A program made the position numbers and the translations under genes. The notes under the pieces were generated by a model that did not search any database, was not told the origin of the DNA, and saw only the letters and a list, made by a program, of their open reading frames with translations. DNA of 12,296 nt from NCBI GenBank assembly GCA_003222855.1, contig QHXH01000138.1, forward strand, positions 1-12,296. Reading direction: 5' to 3'. The DNA is from Acidobacteriota bacterium. Its GTDB lineage: Bacteria > Acidobacteriota > Blastocatellia > Pyrinomonadales > Pyrinomonadaceae. Below, piece by piece: positions 6,257 to 12,296 of this stretch. Positions within the stretch are counted from its first letter, which is position 1; each line of letters opens with the position of its first letter.

Positions 6257-7522
6257 TCAAGAAATACTACCACTAAAACGGTTACGAAACTTCGAAACGA
6301 AGTGCGTTAAGCGTCCACTTCCACCACGCTTCGCTGATCCAGTTCGTTGTTCCAGCGCGTGCGCGCGCTGCGAGACTAATGCGAGTCCCGCAGCGGCCGC
6401 CCATGAGGGACTTTGGATGTCTTCGATCAGACCTCCGAAGCGATCACGCTCTGGATAACCGACGCGCACCGGCGCATCGAAAACTTGTTCAGCTGTCTCA
6501 ACCATGCCGTTGAGCAACGCGCCTCCGCCCGTCAACACTACTCCGCTGGACAGTTGGCGATTCCAACCTGAGTCGCGGATTTCGTCGGACACGTGCATCA
6601 GAACTTCTTCGGCGCGCGGTTGCAGAATGTCGCAGAGTATCTGACGCGACAGTTGCCGCGGGGCGCGGCCACCAACCGAAGGCACCTCGACCATCTCGCC
6701 ACGCTGGGCATCGCTCAGCGAGGCGCTCGAAGCGCAGCCAACTGAGCGCTTGATGCGCTCGGCTTCCGGAATCGGAGTGCGCAAACCAAAAGCGATGTCG
6801 TTGGTAAAGTGTGATCCGCCGAGCGGAAATACCGCCGTGTGTTGCACTGCGCCGCGCTGGTAGACGCACAGGCCGGTTGTCTCGGCGCCGATATCGACCA
6901 GTGCCGAGCCGTATTCCTTATCGTCTTCAGTCAGCGTCGCTTCGGCAGCCGCCAACTGCTCGAGGATCATGTCAGCAACGATTAAGCCGGCCCGATTTAC
7001 GGCATTAATCGCGTTTTGGCGGGCGGTGACCGGGCTCGTTACGATGTGAACTTTCACGGCCAGGCGGGCCCCGGTCATGCTCACCGGATCGTTGATTCCA
7101 TCCTGATCGTCGACGATGAATTCCTGCGGCAAGCGATCGACGATTTCACGACCGGCCGGAAGTTGAATCGCGCAAGCGGAGTCAATCGCGCGGCGAACGT
7201 CATCGGCAGTGATCTCGCGATCGCGCCCGGCCACGGCGACGATTGCCTGGCCGTTGAATCCCATGATGTGTGAACCGGCGAGATTAATGGTTACTTCTTC
7301 CGCCTGCACACCGCTCATGCGCTCGGCTTCTTCGACTGCGCGTTTGATTGCTTCGACTGCCGCGTCGGGATTTACGATCACTCCCTTTCTCAGGCCGCGC
7401 GATTCTGCTTCGCCGATGCCGAGCACCTGGAGGACTCCTTCATCACTCGGACCGCCAACGATGCAAGTCACTTTGCTGGTGCCGATGTCCAGGCCGATCG
7501 TGTGATTTGTTCGTTTAGCCAT
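6257..7522 (-). CDS. ftsA: Cell division protein FtsA (actin-like FtsZ membrane tether)
   Basis: FtsA is an actin/Hsp70-fold ATPase that anchors FtsZ to the membrane and recruits later division proteins. The 421 residues show the phosphate-1 loop GLDIGTSKV (10-18), the FtsA-specific 1C subdomain (about 85-165), the phosphate-2 motif VDIGAETTG (209-217) and the adenosine motif VVLTGGGALLNG (328-339). The C-terminus RLTHFVSKFRNRFSGSIS (404-421) is amphipathic and basic, as expected for the membrane-targeting helix. The start ATG at 7522 (MAKRTNHT) fits family alignments; a TTG 18 bp upstream is in frame but has no support. It follows ftsQ by 33 bp. Confidence 0.97.
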   Translation of the reverse strand: MAKRTNHTIGLDIGTSKVTCIVGGPSDEGVLQVLGIGEAESRGLRKGVIVNPDAAVEAIKRAVEEAERMSGVQAEEVTINLAGSHIMGFNGQAIVAVAGRDREITADDVRRAIDSACAIQLPAGREIVDRLPQEFIVDDQDGINDPVSMTGARLAVKVHIVTSPVTARQNAINAVNRAGLIVADMILEQLAAAEATLTEDDKEYGSALVDIGAETTGLCVYQRGAVQHTAVFPLGGSHFTNDIAFGLRTPIPEAERIKRSVGCASSASLSDAQRGEMVEVPSVGGRAPRQLSRQILCDILQPRAEEVLMHVSDEIRDSGWNRQLSSGVVLTGGGALLNGMVETAEQVFDAPVRVGYPERDRFGGLIEDIQSPSWAAAAGLALVSQRAHALEQRTGSAKRGGSGRLTHFVSKFRNRFSGSIS

Positions 7523-7555
7523 TTTGTAATCTCTACGCAAATTCGATCCGCTGCG

Positions 7556-8617
7556 CTAGCGAAATCGCAGCGCTGGTACAGCAGTCTGTGGCCCGGAGTC
7601 TTTTCGCGTGTCCGATTCTTTTTGCCGGCTCTTGCTGCGAGCAGTTGCGTCCGCTTCGTTTGCCCCGGTGTCTGGGGCAGCCCTGTTTGGCGTTACATCA
7701 TTTTCGCTTGCTGCCTGCGGCGTCTCGCTTACGGACTTGCTTCCCGAGCTGAATCCAAAGACCACCCGTCCCGTCTGTAAATCAATATATGTAATCGACG
7801 AAGCGTGTGGCGTTTCTTTGTACGTGTCCAACTCCTGCAGCGCGATCTGCAAACCGGGACCCGGATCCTTCGAATGCAATCTAACTTCGATCTGTGAATC
7901 GCTGCCCGCGAGTTGCACGCGCACATCCCGCAGGTCGAACAAGGTAACTTCGCTCACGCGTTGCGAAAGACCAGCCGCCTCCCAATCATGAACGAGCTCC
8001 AGATACTTCTGTACGCGCTCAACATTTTCCTTGCGTGCGTCCTCGCCGCCTTCTTCGTTCCAGCCGCGGATGAAAAACGGCGGCATGCGATCGTCAGGTT
8101 TCATCTCGCCCAGCATGACGCCTTCATCATCGACCCAGACGAAGTGACCCTCGGACGTGCGGACCACCGCGACCGGCACGCGTTCAGTCACCCGCACCCG
8201 TAGACGATCCGGCAGCACGCGCGTGACGACTGCTCGCCGCACGCCGGGCAATCTGCTTAGTTCGCTGCTGATCGCGGACAGGTCTGCCCGCCACACGCCC
8301 GTGCGCGCAGTCGCGCGGCGTGTCAGACCGACAATCTCTTCCACGGAAGTGCGGGATGTTCCGGTAACATCGATGCTCTGAACCTGAAAGAGCGCTGCCG
8401 ATGCGGCTACGCGATAGCCGACGATCAAGGTAACCACGATCAGAATCGCGAGCCCGAATTTCAGGGCCCTCGGCACATAAGCGAAAAGTGCGCGAGGCGA
8501 TAAACCCCGGGCCCGCGCAGCCGGCGAGCCGTCGCGTCGTGCTGGTCGTTGCACGAAGCCCTTTTGTGGTGTGGCCGACCGGCGCGCGCCGCGAGATGCG
8601 ATGACTTGTTCCTTCAT
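7556..8617 (-). CDS. ftsQ: Cell division protein FtsQ (POTRA domain)
   Basis: FtsQ is a bitopic membrane protein that links early and late divisome proteins (FtsB/FtsL). The 353-residue protein has a basic cytoplasmic tail (1-50), one membrane segment (about 52-73, ALKFGLAILIVVTLIVGY), a POTRA domain (about 77-147, FQVQSIDVTG...LPGVRRAVVTRVLPDRLRV) and the FtsQ beta domain to about residue 280. The last 70 residues (SGSKSVSE...ALRFR) are hydrophilic and probably disordered, longer than in the E. coli protein. Position between murB and ftsA is canonical; no ddl gene intervenes. The start ATG at 8617 lies 7 bp from a palindromic repeat and has no clear ribosome site. Confidence 0.95.
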   Translation of the reverse strand: MKEQVIASRGARRSATPQKGFVQRPARRDGSPAARARGLSPRALFAYVPRALKFGLAILIVVTLIVGYRVAASAALFQVQSIDVTGTSRTSVEEIVGLTRRATARTGVWRADLSAISSELSRLPGVRRAVVTRVLPDRLRVRVTERVPVAVVRTSEGHFVWVDDEGVMLGEMKPDDRMPPFFIRGWNEEGGEDARKENVERVQKYLELVHDWEAAGLSQRVSEVTLFDLRDVRVQLAGSDSQIEVRLHSKDPGPGLQIALQELDTYKETPHASSITYIDLQTGRVVFGFSSGSKSVSETPQAASENDVTPNRAAPDTGANEADATARSKSRQKESDTRKDSGPQTAVPALRFR

Positions 8618-8624
8618 AATCTAT

Positions 8625-8693
8625 GTAGCGCAAGTTGCTAACTTGCGTGTTGTTTCCGACTAACAGAAATCACAACTTAACAAGTTGTGCTAC
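8625..8693. repeat. Two-armed palindromic repeat between murB and ftsQ
   Basis: The arms 8625-8647 and 8671-8693 are imperfect reverse complements (18 of 23 match), with a 23-bp spacer. Each arm is itself a hairpin: GCAAGTT-gct-AACTTGC in the left arm and CACAACTT-aac-AAGTTGTG in the right. The five differences between arms include paired changes that keep each inner stem intact. The murB stop TAG (8690-8692) lies inside the right arm. This is the layout of REP/BIME-type elements. Confidence 0.8.
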
Positions 8694-9625
8694 TTACTGC
8701 TCCACAACTCGACTTCGTATTCCAAATCAATTCCATGTTCGCGTTTGACGCGTGCGCGAATCTCTTCTGCCAGCGCCAGGGCGTCTTCGGCTTTCGCCTC
8801 ATCACCTTCGGTAACGATGAAATTCGCGTGTTTGGGCGAGACGACGGCGCCGCCGCGGCGAGTTCCCTTCATCCCCAAATCATCAATCATCTTGCCAGTA
8901 CCAACCGAGCCCGCCGGCGCGTTCTTGAAAAAGCAACCAGCAGAACGGGAACCGTGAGGCTGCGTCGCCATCCGCTGACTTTTGGCCTTTTCCATTCGCT
9001 CGCTGATCTTTTGTGGATCATCGGGATGAAGCGAGAGCGTCGCACCCAGCAGCATTTCACCTTCGCGAAAAGAAGTGTGGCGATAATTCCATTGCACTTC
9101 GCTGCCCGGAATCTCAATCACGCGGCCGCCGCGCGCCACGCGCACAGTCTCAACAACCGTTCCGATCTCCTGTCCATACGCTCCGGCATTCATCCAGAGC
9201 GCGCCGCCTACGGTCCCGGGAATTCCGTTCAGCCCTTCGATTCCCGAGAGATCTTGACGGGCAGCATCGATACAAAGCCGGGGCAGCGAATAACCGGCGC
9301 TGACTGAGACTCGATTTCCATCGAATACCGGATCGGCCTTCAAACCTTTCAAACTCACGATCACGTAATGATGTTCACCGTCATCAGCAAGTACGTTGCT
9401 TCCCGATCCCAGGGGCCTCCACGCGATCGCATGCTGCTCTAAATCATGGACCAACGCGGCAGCTTGTGCTTCATTGTTTGGCGAGAGCACCCAATCGATG
9501 GATCCGCCGACGCGTAAGCTCGTTAAGTCCGCAAAGCGACGGCCACGTTCAGCGGGCACGCTGAGCCGAATAGCGATTTGTTCGACTGCGGCGTCGCGTT
9601 CAGTTGGGTCTTCGATCTTCGCCAT
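8690..9625 (-). CDS. murB: UDP-N-acetylenolpyruvoylglucosamine reductase MurB
   Basis: MurB reduces UDP-GlcNAc-enolpyruvate to UDP-MurNAc with NADPH and FAD. The 311-residue length fits the short (type II) class. FAD-binding segments are PLGSGSNVLADDG (71-83) and GIEGLNGIPGTVGGALWMNAG (128-148). YRHTSFR (181-187) matches the YR-x-S region. Residues SAGCFFKN (228-235) put Cys231 where many MurBs have the proton-donor Ser; Cys occurs there in other lineages, so activity is expected. The C-terminal LEYEVEL (301-307) supplies the conserved Glu. It starts at ATG 9625, 79 bp after the last MurC codon. The stop codon is inside a palindromic repeat. Confidence 0.97.
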   Translation of the reverse strand: MAKIEDPTERDAAVEQIAIRLSVPAERGRRFADLTSLRVGGSIDWVLSPNNEAQAAALVHDLEQHAIAWRPLGSGSNVLADDGEHHYVIVSLKGLKADPVFDGNRVSVSAGYSLPRLCIDAARQDLSGIEGLNGIPGTVGGALWMNAGAYGQEIGTVVETVRVARGGRVIEIPGSEVQWNYRHTSFREGEMLLGATLSLHPDDPQKISERMEKAKSQRMATQPHGSRSAGCFFKNAPAGSVGTGKMIDDLGMKGTRRGGAVVSPKHANFIVTEGDEAKAEDALALAEEIRARVKREHGIDLEYEVELWSSK

Positions 9626-9636
9626 GAATCCTACTC

Positions 9637-9703
9637 GTTTGGAGTCCCGCCTTTAGGCGGAATAGTTTCGCTTAGCAAGCCGCCTGAAGGCGGAACTCCG
9701 AAC
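9637..9703. repeat. Two-armed palindromic repeat between murC and murB
   Basis: The arms 9637-9660 and 9680-9703 are reverse complements with 3 mismatches over 24 bp and a 19-bp spacer. Each arm contains the same 6-bp stem, CCGCCT/AGGCGG, with a different 2-base loop (TT at 9653-9654, GA at 9686-9687). The right arm ends directly before the last murC stop (TAG, 9704-9706). Spurious plus-strand frames through it give PPLGG- and PPEGGTPN-type peptides. The family differs from the repeats at 2579, 8625 and 11079. Confidence 0.85.
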
Positions 9704-9910
9704 CTAAGCCTGCGCCGCGCCCTCTTCCCGCAACAGCGCCAACAACTGATCGCCTGCTCGATGCACTGACCCGGCGCCGAGGGTAATCACCAGATCGCCT
9801 TCGCGAACACTGCGGCGCAGGCTGTCGGCAGCGCCTTCCAGGCCGCCAATGTACTCAGCGTTTTTGTGACCGTAGCTCTTTATTCGCCCCGTCAGGACCT
9901 CAGCATTGAT
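9704..9910 (-). pseudogene. murC: Detached C-terminal part of murC, in frame after an internal stop
   Basis: Directly after the TAA at 9911-9913 the same frame runs for 68 codons to TAG (9704-9706). It reads INAEVLTGRIKSYGHKNAEY, then AADSLRRSVREGDLVITLGA, GSVHRAGDQLLALL, and so on. This is the normal end of MurC, where a [S/R]xGH segment is followed by a REGDLVLTLGAG-type strand. No ATG, GTG or TTG occurs near its start; the first in-frame GTG is in the middle (LVI), so it is not a separate gene. Roughly ten residues that normally follow VTDI (a Y-PAGE-xPIPG-type stretch) are missing at the junction. I read it as the rest of MurC. Confidence 0.85.
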
Positions 9911-11074
9911 TTAGATGTCGGTCACAAACAGCACGTCGGCGTTGTTGAAGGCGCTGGCGAACTCGTCCATCAAATCGTTGGTGCGCGTGTAACGATGCGG
10001 CTGAAACAGCACGACGATGCGGCGATTGGGTGCGCCGATTCGCGCCGCGCTCAAGGTCGCTTTGATTTCCGTCGGATGATGGCCGTAATCATCGACGACC
10101 GTGATGCCTTGTTCGTCACCTTTAAATTGAAAGCGGCGATCCGCGCCGGCAAATTCCCTGAGCGCATGCGCGATCGTGTCGAACGGCACATCCAATTCCA
10201 GCCCGACAGCGATCGCCGCCAGCGAGTTGTAAACGTTGTGCTTGCCCGGCACGTGAAGCGAGACTTTACCTAACATGTCGAACCCGCGCAGGACAGTAAA
10301 ACTGGACCCAAACGACTGGTCATAATTGATGTCGTGCGCCGAGATGTCGGCCTGCGCGCTCAATCCATAGGTAATGCGACGGCGCTCAACTTTTGGAATC
10401 ACCGCCTGCACGTGCGGATCATCAAGACAGAGAACGGCGGCGCCGTAAAAGGGAACCTTGTTCACAAAGTCGGTGAAGCAGCGCCGCACGTCTTCCATGT
10501 CGTGGTAGTAATCCATATGCTCGCGATCGATGTTCGTGACCACGGCAATCATCGGCGTCAGCATCAGAAAGGATCGATCGCTTTCATCAGCTTCGACCAC
10601 CATCAATTCGCTTTTCCCCAAACGAGCATTGGCGCGATAGGTGCGCACGATGCCGCCCACTACAAAAGTCGGATCAAGGCCGGCCGTGCCCAGCACCGTC
10701 GCGACCATCGAGGTCGTCGTCGTCTTACCATGGGAACCCGCACAGGCGACCGTGTAAGGCTTCATCCGCATCAACTCCGCCAGCATTTCTGCCCGCGGAA
10801 TCTCTGGAATCGATCGCCGACGTGCTTCGATAATCTCGGGGTTATCATCGCGCACCGCGGTCGAGCGAACCACGACATGCGCGTCGCCAACATTTTCCGC
10901 CGCATGTCCTTCAGTTACTTCAATTCCCAACTCTTCAAGATGCGCCGTGACTTCAGACTTCTTCTGATCTGAGCCTGAGACCCGGAAACCGAGGTTCGCC
11001 AACACTTCGGCAATGCCCGACATGCCAATGCCGCCGATGCCGACAAAATGAATGTGTTGGAAAGGTCGGAACAT
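9911..11074 (-). CDS. murC: UDP-N-acetylmuramate--L-alanine ligase MurC, stopped early at codon 388
   Basis: MurC adds L-Ala to UDP-MurNAc, using ATP, as the first step of the stem peptide. The 387-residue open part has the UDP-binding start FVGIGGIGMSG (10-20), the ATP loop GSHGKTTT (113-120), EADESD (161-166), NIDREHMD (181-188), PGKHN (276-280) and DDYGHHPTE (328-336), with FQPHRYTR (357-364). It then meets TAA after FVTDI, inside the third (C-terminal) domain; the remaining 68 residues follow in frame. The normal length is about 460. ATG 11074 is used because the 16 residues added by an upstream start are repeat sequence. No ribosome site is visible. The truncated product would lack the last strands of domain 3. 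Confidence 0.9.
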   Translation of the reverse strand: MFRPFQHIHFVGIGGIGMSGIAEVLANLGFRVSGSDQKKSEVTAHLEELGIEVTEGHAAENVGDAHVVVRSTAVRDDNPEIIEARRRSIPEIPRAEMLAELMRMKPYTVACAGSHGKTTTTSMVATVLGTAGLDPTFVVGGIVRTYRANARLGKSELMVVEADESDRSFLMLTPMIAVVTNIDREHMDYYHDMEDVRRCFTDFVNKVPFYGAAVLCLDDPHVQAVIPKVERRRITYGLSAQADISAHDINYDQSFGSSFTVLRGFDMLGKVSLHVPGKHNVYNSLAAIAVGLELDVPFDTIAHALREFAGADRRFQFKGDEQGITVVDDYGHHPTEIKATLSAARIGAPNRRIVVLFQPHRYTRTNDLMDEFASAFNNADVLFVTDI

Positions 11075-11078
11075 ATTT

Positions 11079-11147
11079 GGAGCGCGGGCATCTTGCCCGC
11101 ACAGCACGCGCAGCGCGCTCACGCCCTCCCTTACGGTCGGGCTACTG
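11079..11147. repeat. Palindromic interspersed repeat between murG and murC
   Basis: GCGGGC-atctt-GCCCGC (11084-11100) is a 6-bp hairpin. A second pairing, GAGCGCG (11080-11086) with CGCGCTC (11114-11120), encloses or competes with it. The remainder, on the minus strand, begins GTAGCCCGACCGTAAGGGAG. The murG stop TAA (11131-11133) lies in that part, so the last residues of MurG (VARP) are repeat-encoded. The block fills nearly the whole 56-bp gap up to the murC start. From memory, both sub-motifs recur in Blastocatellia-type genomes; this was not searched. Confidence 0.7.
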
Positions 11148-12207
11148 CCACTTTCTCTATCAAATCAACCGTCGCCCTCGCCGCATCCTTTCGCGCGATT
11201 TTGCGGCTGGCGATTTCCATCTCTGAAATCTTCTCAGGCGAATCAATCAGCGACACAATCTCTCTTGCCAAACGTTCACCGGTAAGTTCGTCCTGAAGAA
11301 TCATGCATGCGCCACCCGCGCTTTCCATCGCCTCTGCGTTGCGCCGCTGTTCCAGCTGGCCCGGCAGCGGAACCATGATCGCCGCCTTGCCCGGGGCCAT
11401 TAGCTCAGCGCTGGTTGTCGCGCCGGCGCGCGACACAATCAAATCATGCGTAGCGAACGCCTTCATCATTTCATCGATGTACTCGCGCACGTTAGCTTCC
11501 GACCATCCACGGTCTGCATAAGCTGCGCGAACTCTCGCGAAATCCGCAGGGCCCGTCTGATGGGTCACGCGCAGGCGGTCGCGATGCGAATCAAGATACG
11601 GCAAAGCCGCAATCATGGCATCGTTAAGCGCGCGCGAGCCTTGCGACCCGCCAAACAGCAACAGCGAAATCCTGGAGCTGTCGCGCGGCTTCGGCGGAAT
11701 ATCAAAGAACTCGCGCCGCACGGGGTTGCCGGTGACGACGCCTTTGCCGGGAAAATACGGGAGCGCCGCTTCGAATGAAACCGCGGCCGCATCAACAAAC
11801 TTTGCCAACCGCCGATTGGTGAATCCGGGCACGGCGTTCGATTCCATCAATACGGTCGGCAGACGCATCAACGATGCCGTCATCAACACGGGCCCACTGA
11901 CATAACCGCCCGCGCCAACTACCACGTCCGGCACGAATGCCTTGATCACGCGTCGCGCATCGAGAAAACTCTTTGGCAGGATCAGTAAACCGCGCAGCCT
12001 TTGCATCAGCCCCATGTTCACGAGTCCCGCACTTTCAATGACCGAAAGTTCAAATCCTGCTTGCGGCACCAGCCGATTTTCCAAGCCGCGCGCGGTGCCG
12101 ACAAATCTGACCACCGATGACCTGTCGCGGCGCATGATCTCTTTCGCCACCGCGATGCCGGGATAGATGTGACCGCCGGTGCCGCCCGCCGCAATCAACA
12201 CGCGCAT
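11131..12207 (-). CDS. murG: UDP-GlcNAc:lipid I glycosyltransferase MurG
   Basis: MurG adds GlcNAc to lipid I to make lipid II at the inner face of the membrane. The 358 residues are normal length for this GT28 enzyme. Present are GGTGGHIYPGIA (8-19), VVVGAGGYVSGP (95-106), the ESNAVPG segment (122-128, usually QN.VPG), VTGNPVRREF (158-167), FGGSQGSRALN (185-195) and SRAGATTSAEL (259-269). In the donor-binding loop the usual DxHQxxNA reads LPGQLEQRRNA (281-291), keeping the Gln and Asn but lacking the DH pair. It begins at ATG 12207, 3 bp after the most likely upstream stop. Its C-terminus is encoded by the repeat that follows. Confidence 0.97.
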   Translation of the reverse strand: MRVLIAAGGTGGHIYPGIAVAKEIMRRDRSSVVRFVGTARGLENRLVPQAGFELSVIESAGLVNMGLMQRLRGLLILPKSFLDARRVIKAFVPDVVVGAGGYVSGPVLMTASLMRLPTVLMESNAVPGFTNRRLAKFVDAAAVSFEAALPYFPGKGVVTGNPVRREFFDIPPKPRDSSRISLLLFGGSQGSRALNDAMIAALPYLDSHRDRLRVTHQTGPADFARVRAAYADRGWSEANVREYIDEMMKAFATHDLIVSRAGATTSAELMAPGKAAIMVPLPGQLEQRRNAEAMESAGGACMILQDELTGERLAREIVSLIDSPEKISEMEIASRKIARKDAARATVDLIEKVAVARP

Positions 12208-12210
12208 CGC

Positions 12211-12296
12211 TCACCCGTACCGCGCTCGCGCCAGGGCGGTCGCGCGTTGCCGCGGTATTCGTCGCTTCCGGGGACGCGGCGCTTCGTCCCAATCAT
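12211..12296 (-). CDS. 3' end of the gene upstream of murG (ftsW by position)
   Basis: About 28 codons remain. The frame that stops at TGA 12211-12213, 3 bp before murG, reads DEAPRPRKRRIPRQRATALA and ends ARARYG, a basic cytoplasmic-type tail. A second frame gives KRRVPGSDEYRGNARPPWRE and ends in TGA inside the first codons of murG. I cannot choose between them with certainty. The usual dcw order puts ftsW before murG, and a basic tail would fit, but there is no FtsW motif in what remains. Confidence 0.4.
   Translation of the reverse strand, partial: DWDEAPRPRKRRIPRQRATALARARYG

Noticed and set aside
9578..9769. Plus-strand open frame with PPLGG and PPEGGTPN peptides
   Set aside because: It is a translation of the palindromic repeat plus antisense murB and murC sequence; there is no ribosome site or family match.
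9911..9913. Stop codon reassignment or selenocysteine/pyrrolysine as the explanation for the murC stop
   Set aside because: The codon is TAA, which is not used for selenocysteine or pyrrolysine, and TAA ends several other genes in the window at the expected family length.
11075..11122. Upstream in-frame extension of MurC by 16 residues
   Set aside because: The added residues are translated palindromic repeat and do not match the MurC N-terminus, which begins just before FVGIGG.
11048..11296. Plus-strand open frames over the murG/murC junction
   Set aside because: They are antisense to murG and murC and run through the repeat; their sequences are typical of spurious repeat translations.
12050..12292. 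Minus-strand open frame overlapping the start of murG
   Set aside because: It overlaps most of the first 50 codons of MurG in another frame and has low-complexity Ala/Arg-rich sequence with no motif.

Overview
The window is a chromosomal segment whose main content is the 3' half of a division and cell wall (dcw) cluster. On the minus strand, read from the right edge, it runs: end of an unidentified gene (ftsW by position) - murG - murC - murB - ftsQ - ftsA - ftsZ. It continues in the same direction with an Hfq/LSm-like gene, pdxA, a single-domain response regulator, a GspG-like C-terminal-domain protein and a small secreted protein. The first 1.46 kb is on the plus strand: the tail of one VOC-fold gene, a complete second VOC-fold gene, and a Tat-exported metallo-beta-lactamase-fold hydrolase that converges on the minus-strand block and shares a CTAG stop overlap with it. 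I see no tRNA, rRNA, CRISPR, phage or transposase.

The organism looks like a moderately GC-rich Gram-negative-type bacterium. An acidobacterium of the Blastocatellia type is my best guess. It rests on the style of the interspersed palindromes, the Hfq-like protein with a long N-terminal tail, and the general look of the proteins. This is recall, not a search result.

The core genes make lipid II (MurG, with MurC and MurB acting earlier on the UDP-linked precursor) and start the septal ring (FtsQ, FtsA, FtsZ). All three normal stop codons are used as stops in this window (for example TAA in pdxA and murG, TGA in ftsZ and ftsA, TAG in murB and ftsQ), so the code is standard.

Two things stand out. 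First, murC is interrupted: codon 388 is TAA, and the same frame then continues for 68 recognisable MurC residues, with about ten residues apparently missing at the junction. An essential gene is therefore either mis-sequenced, read through, split, or backed up elsewhere. Second, three successive dcw junctions (murG/murC, murC/murB, murB/ftsQ) and the response-regulator/GspG-like junction each carry a different palindromic repeat. Three of these are two-armed. In three of the four cases the upstream stop codon lies within 2 bp of the repeat or inside it, and spurious N-terminal extensions of two genes come from repeat sequence. The only other notable non-coding stretch is about 344 bp between ftsZ and the Hfq-like gene, which holds a terminator-like hairpin.
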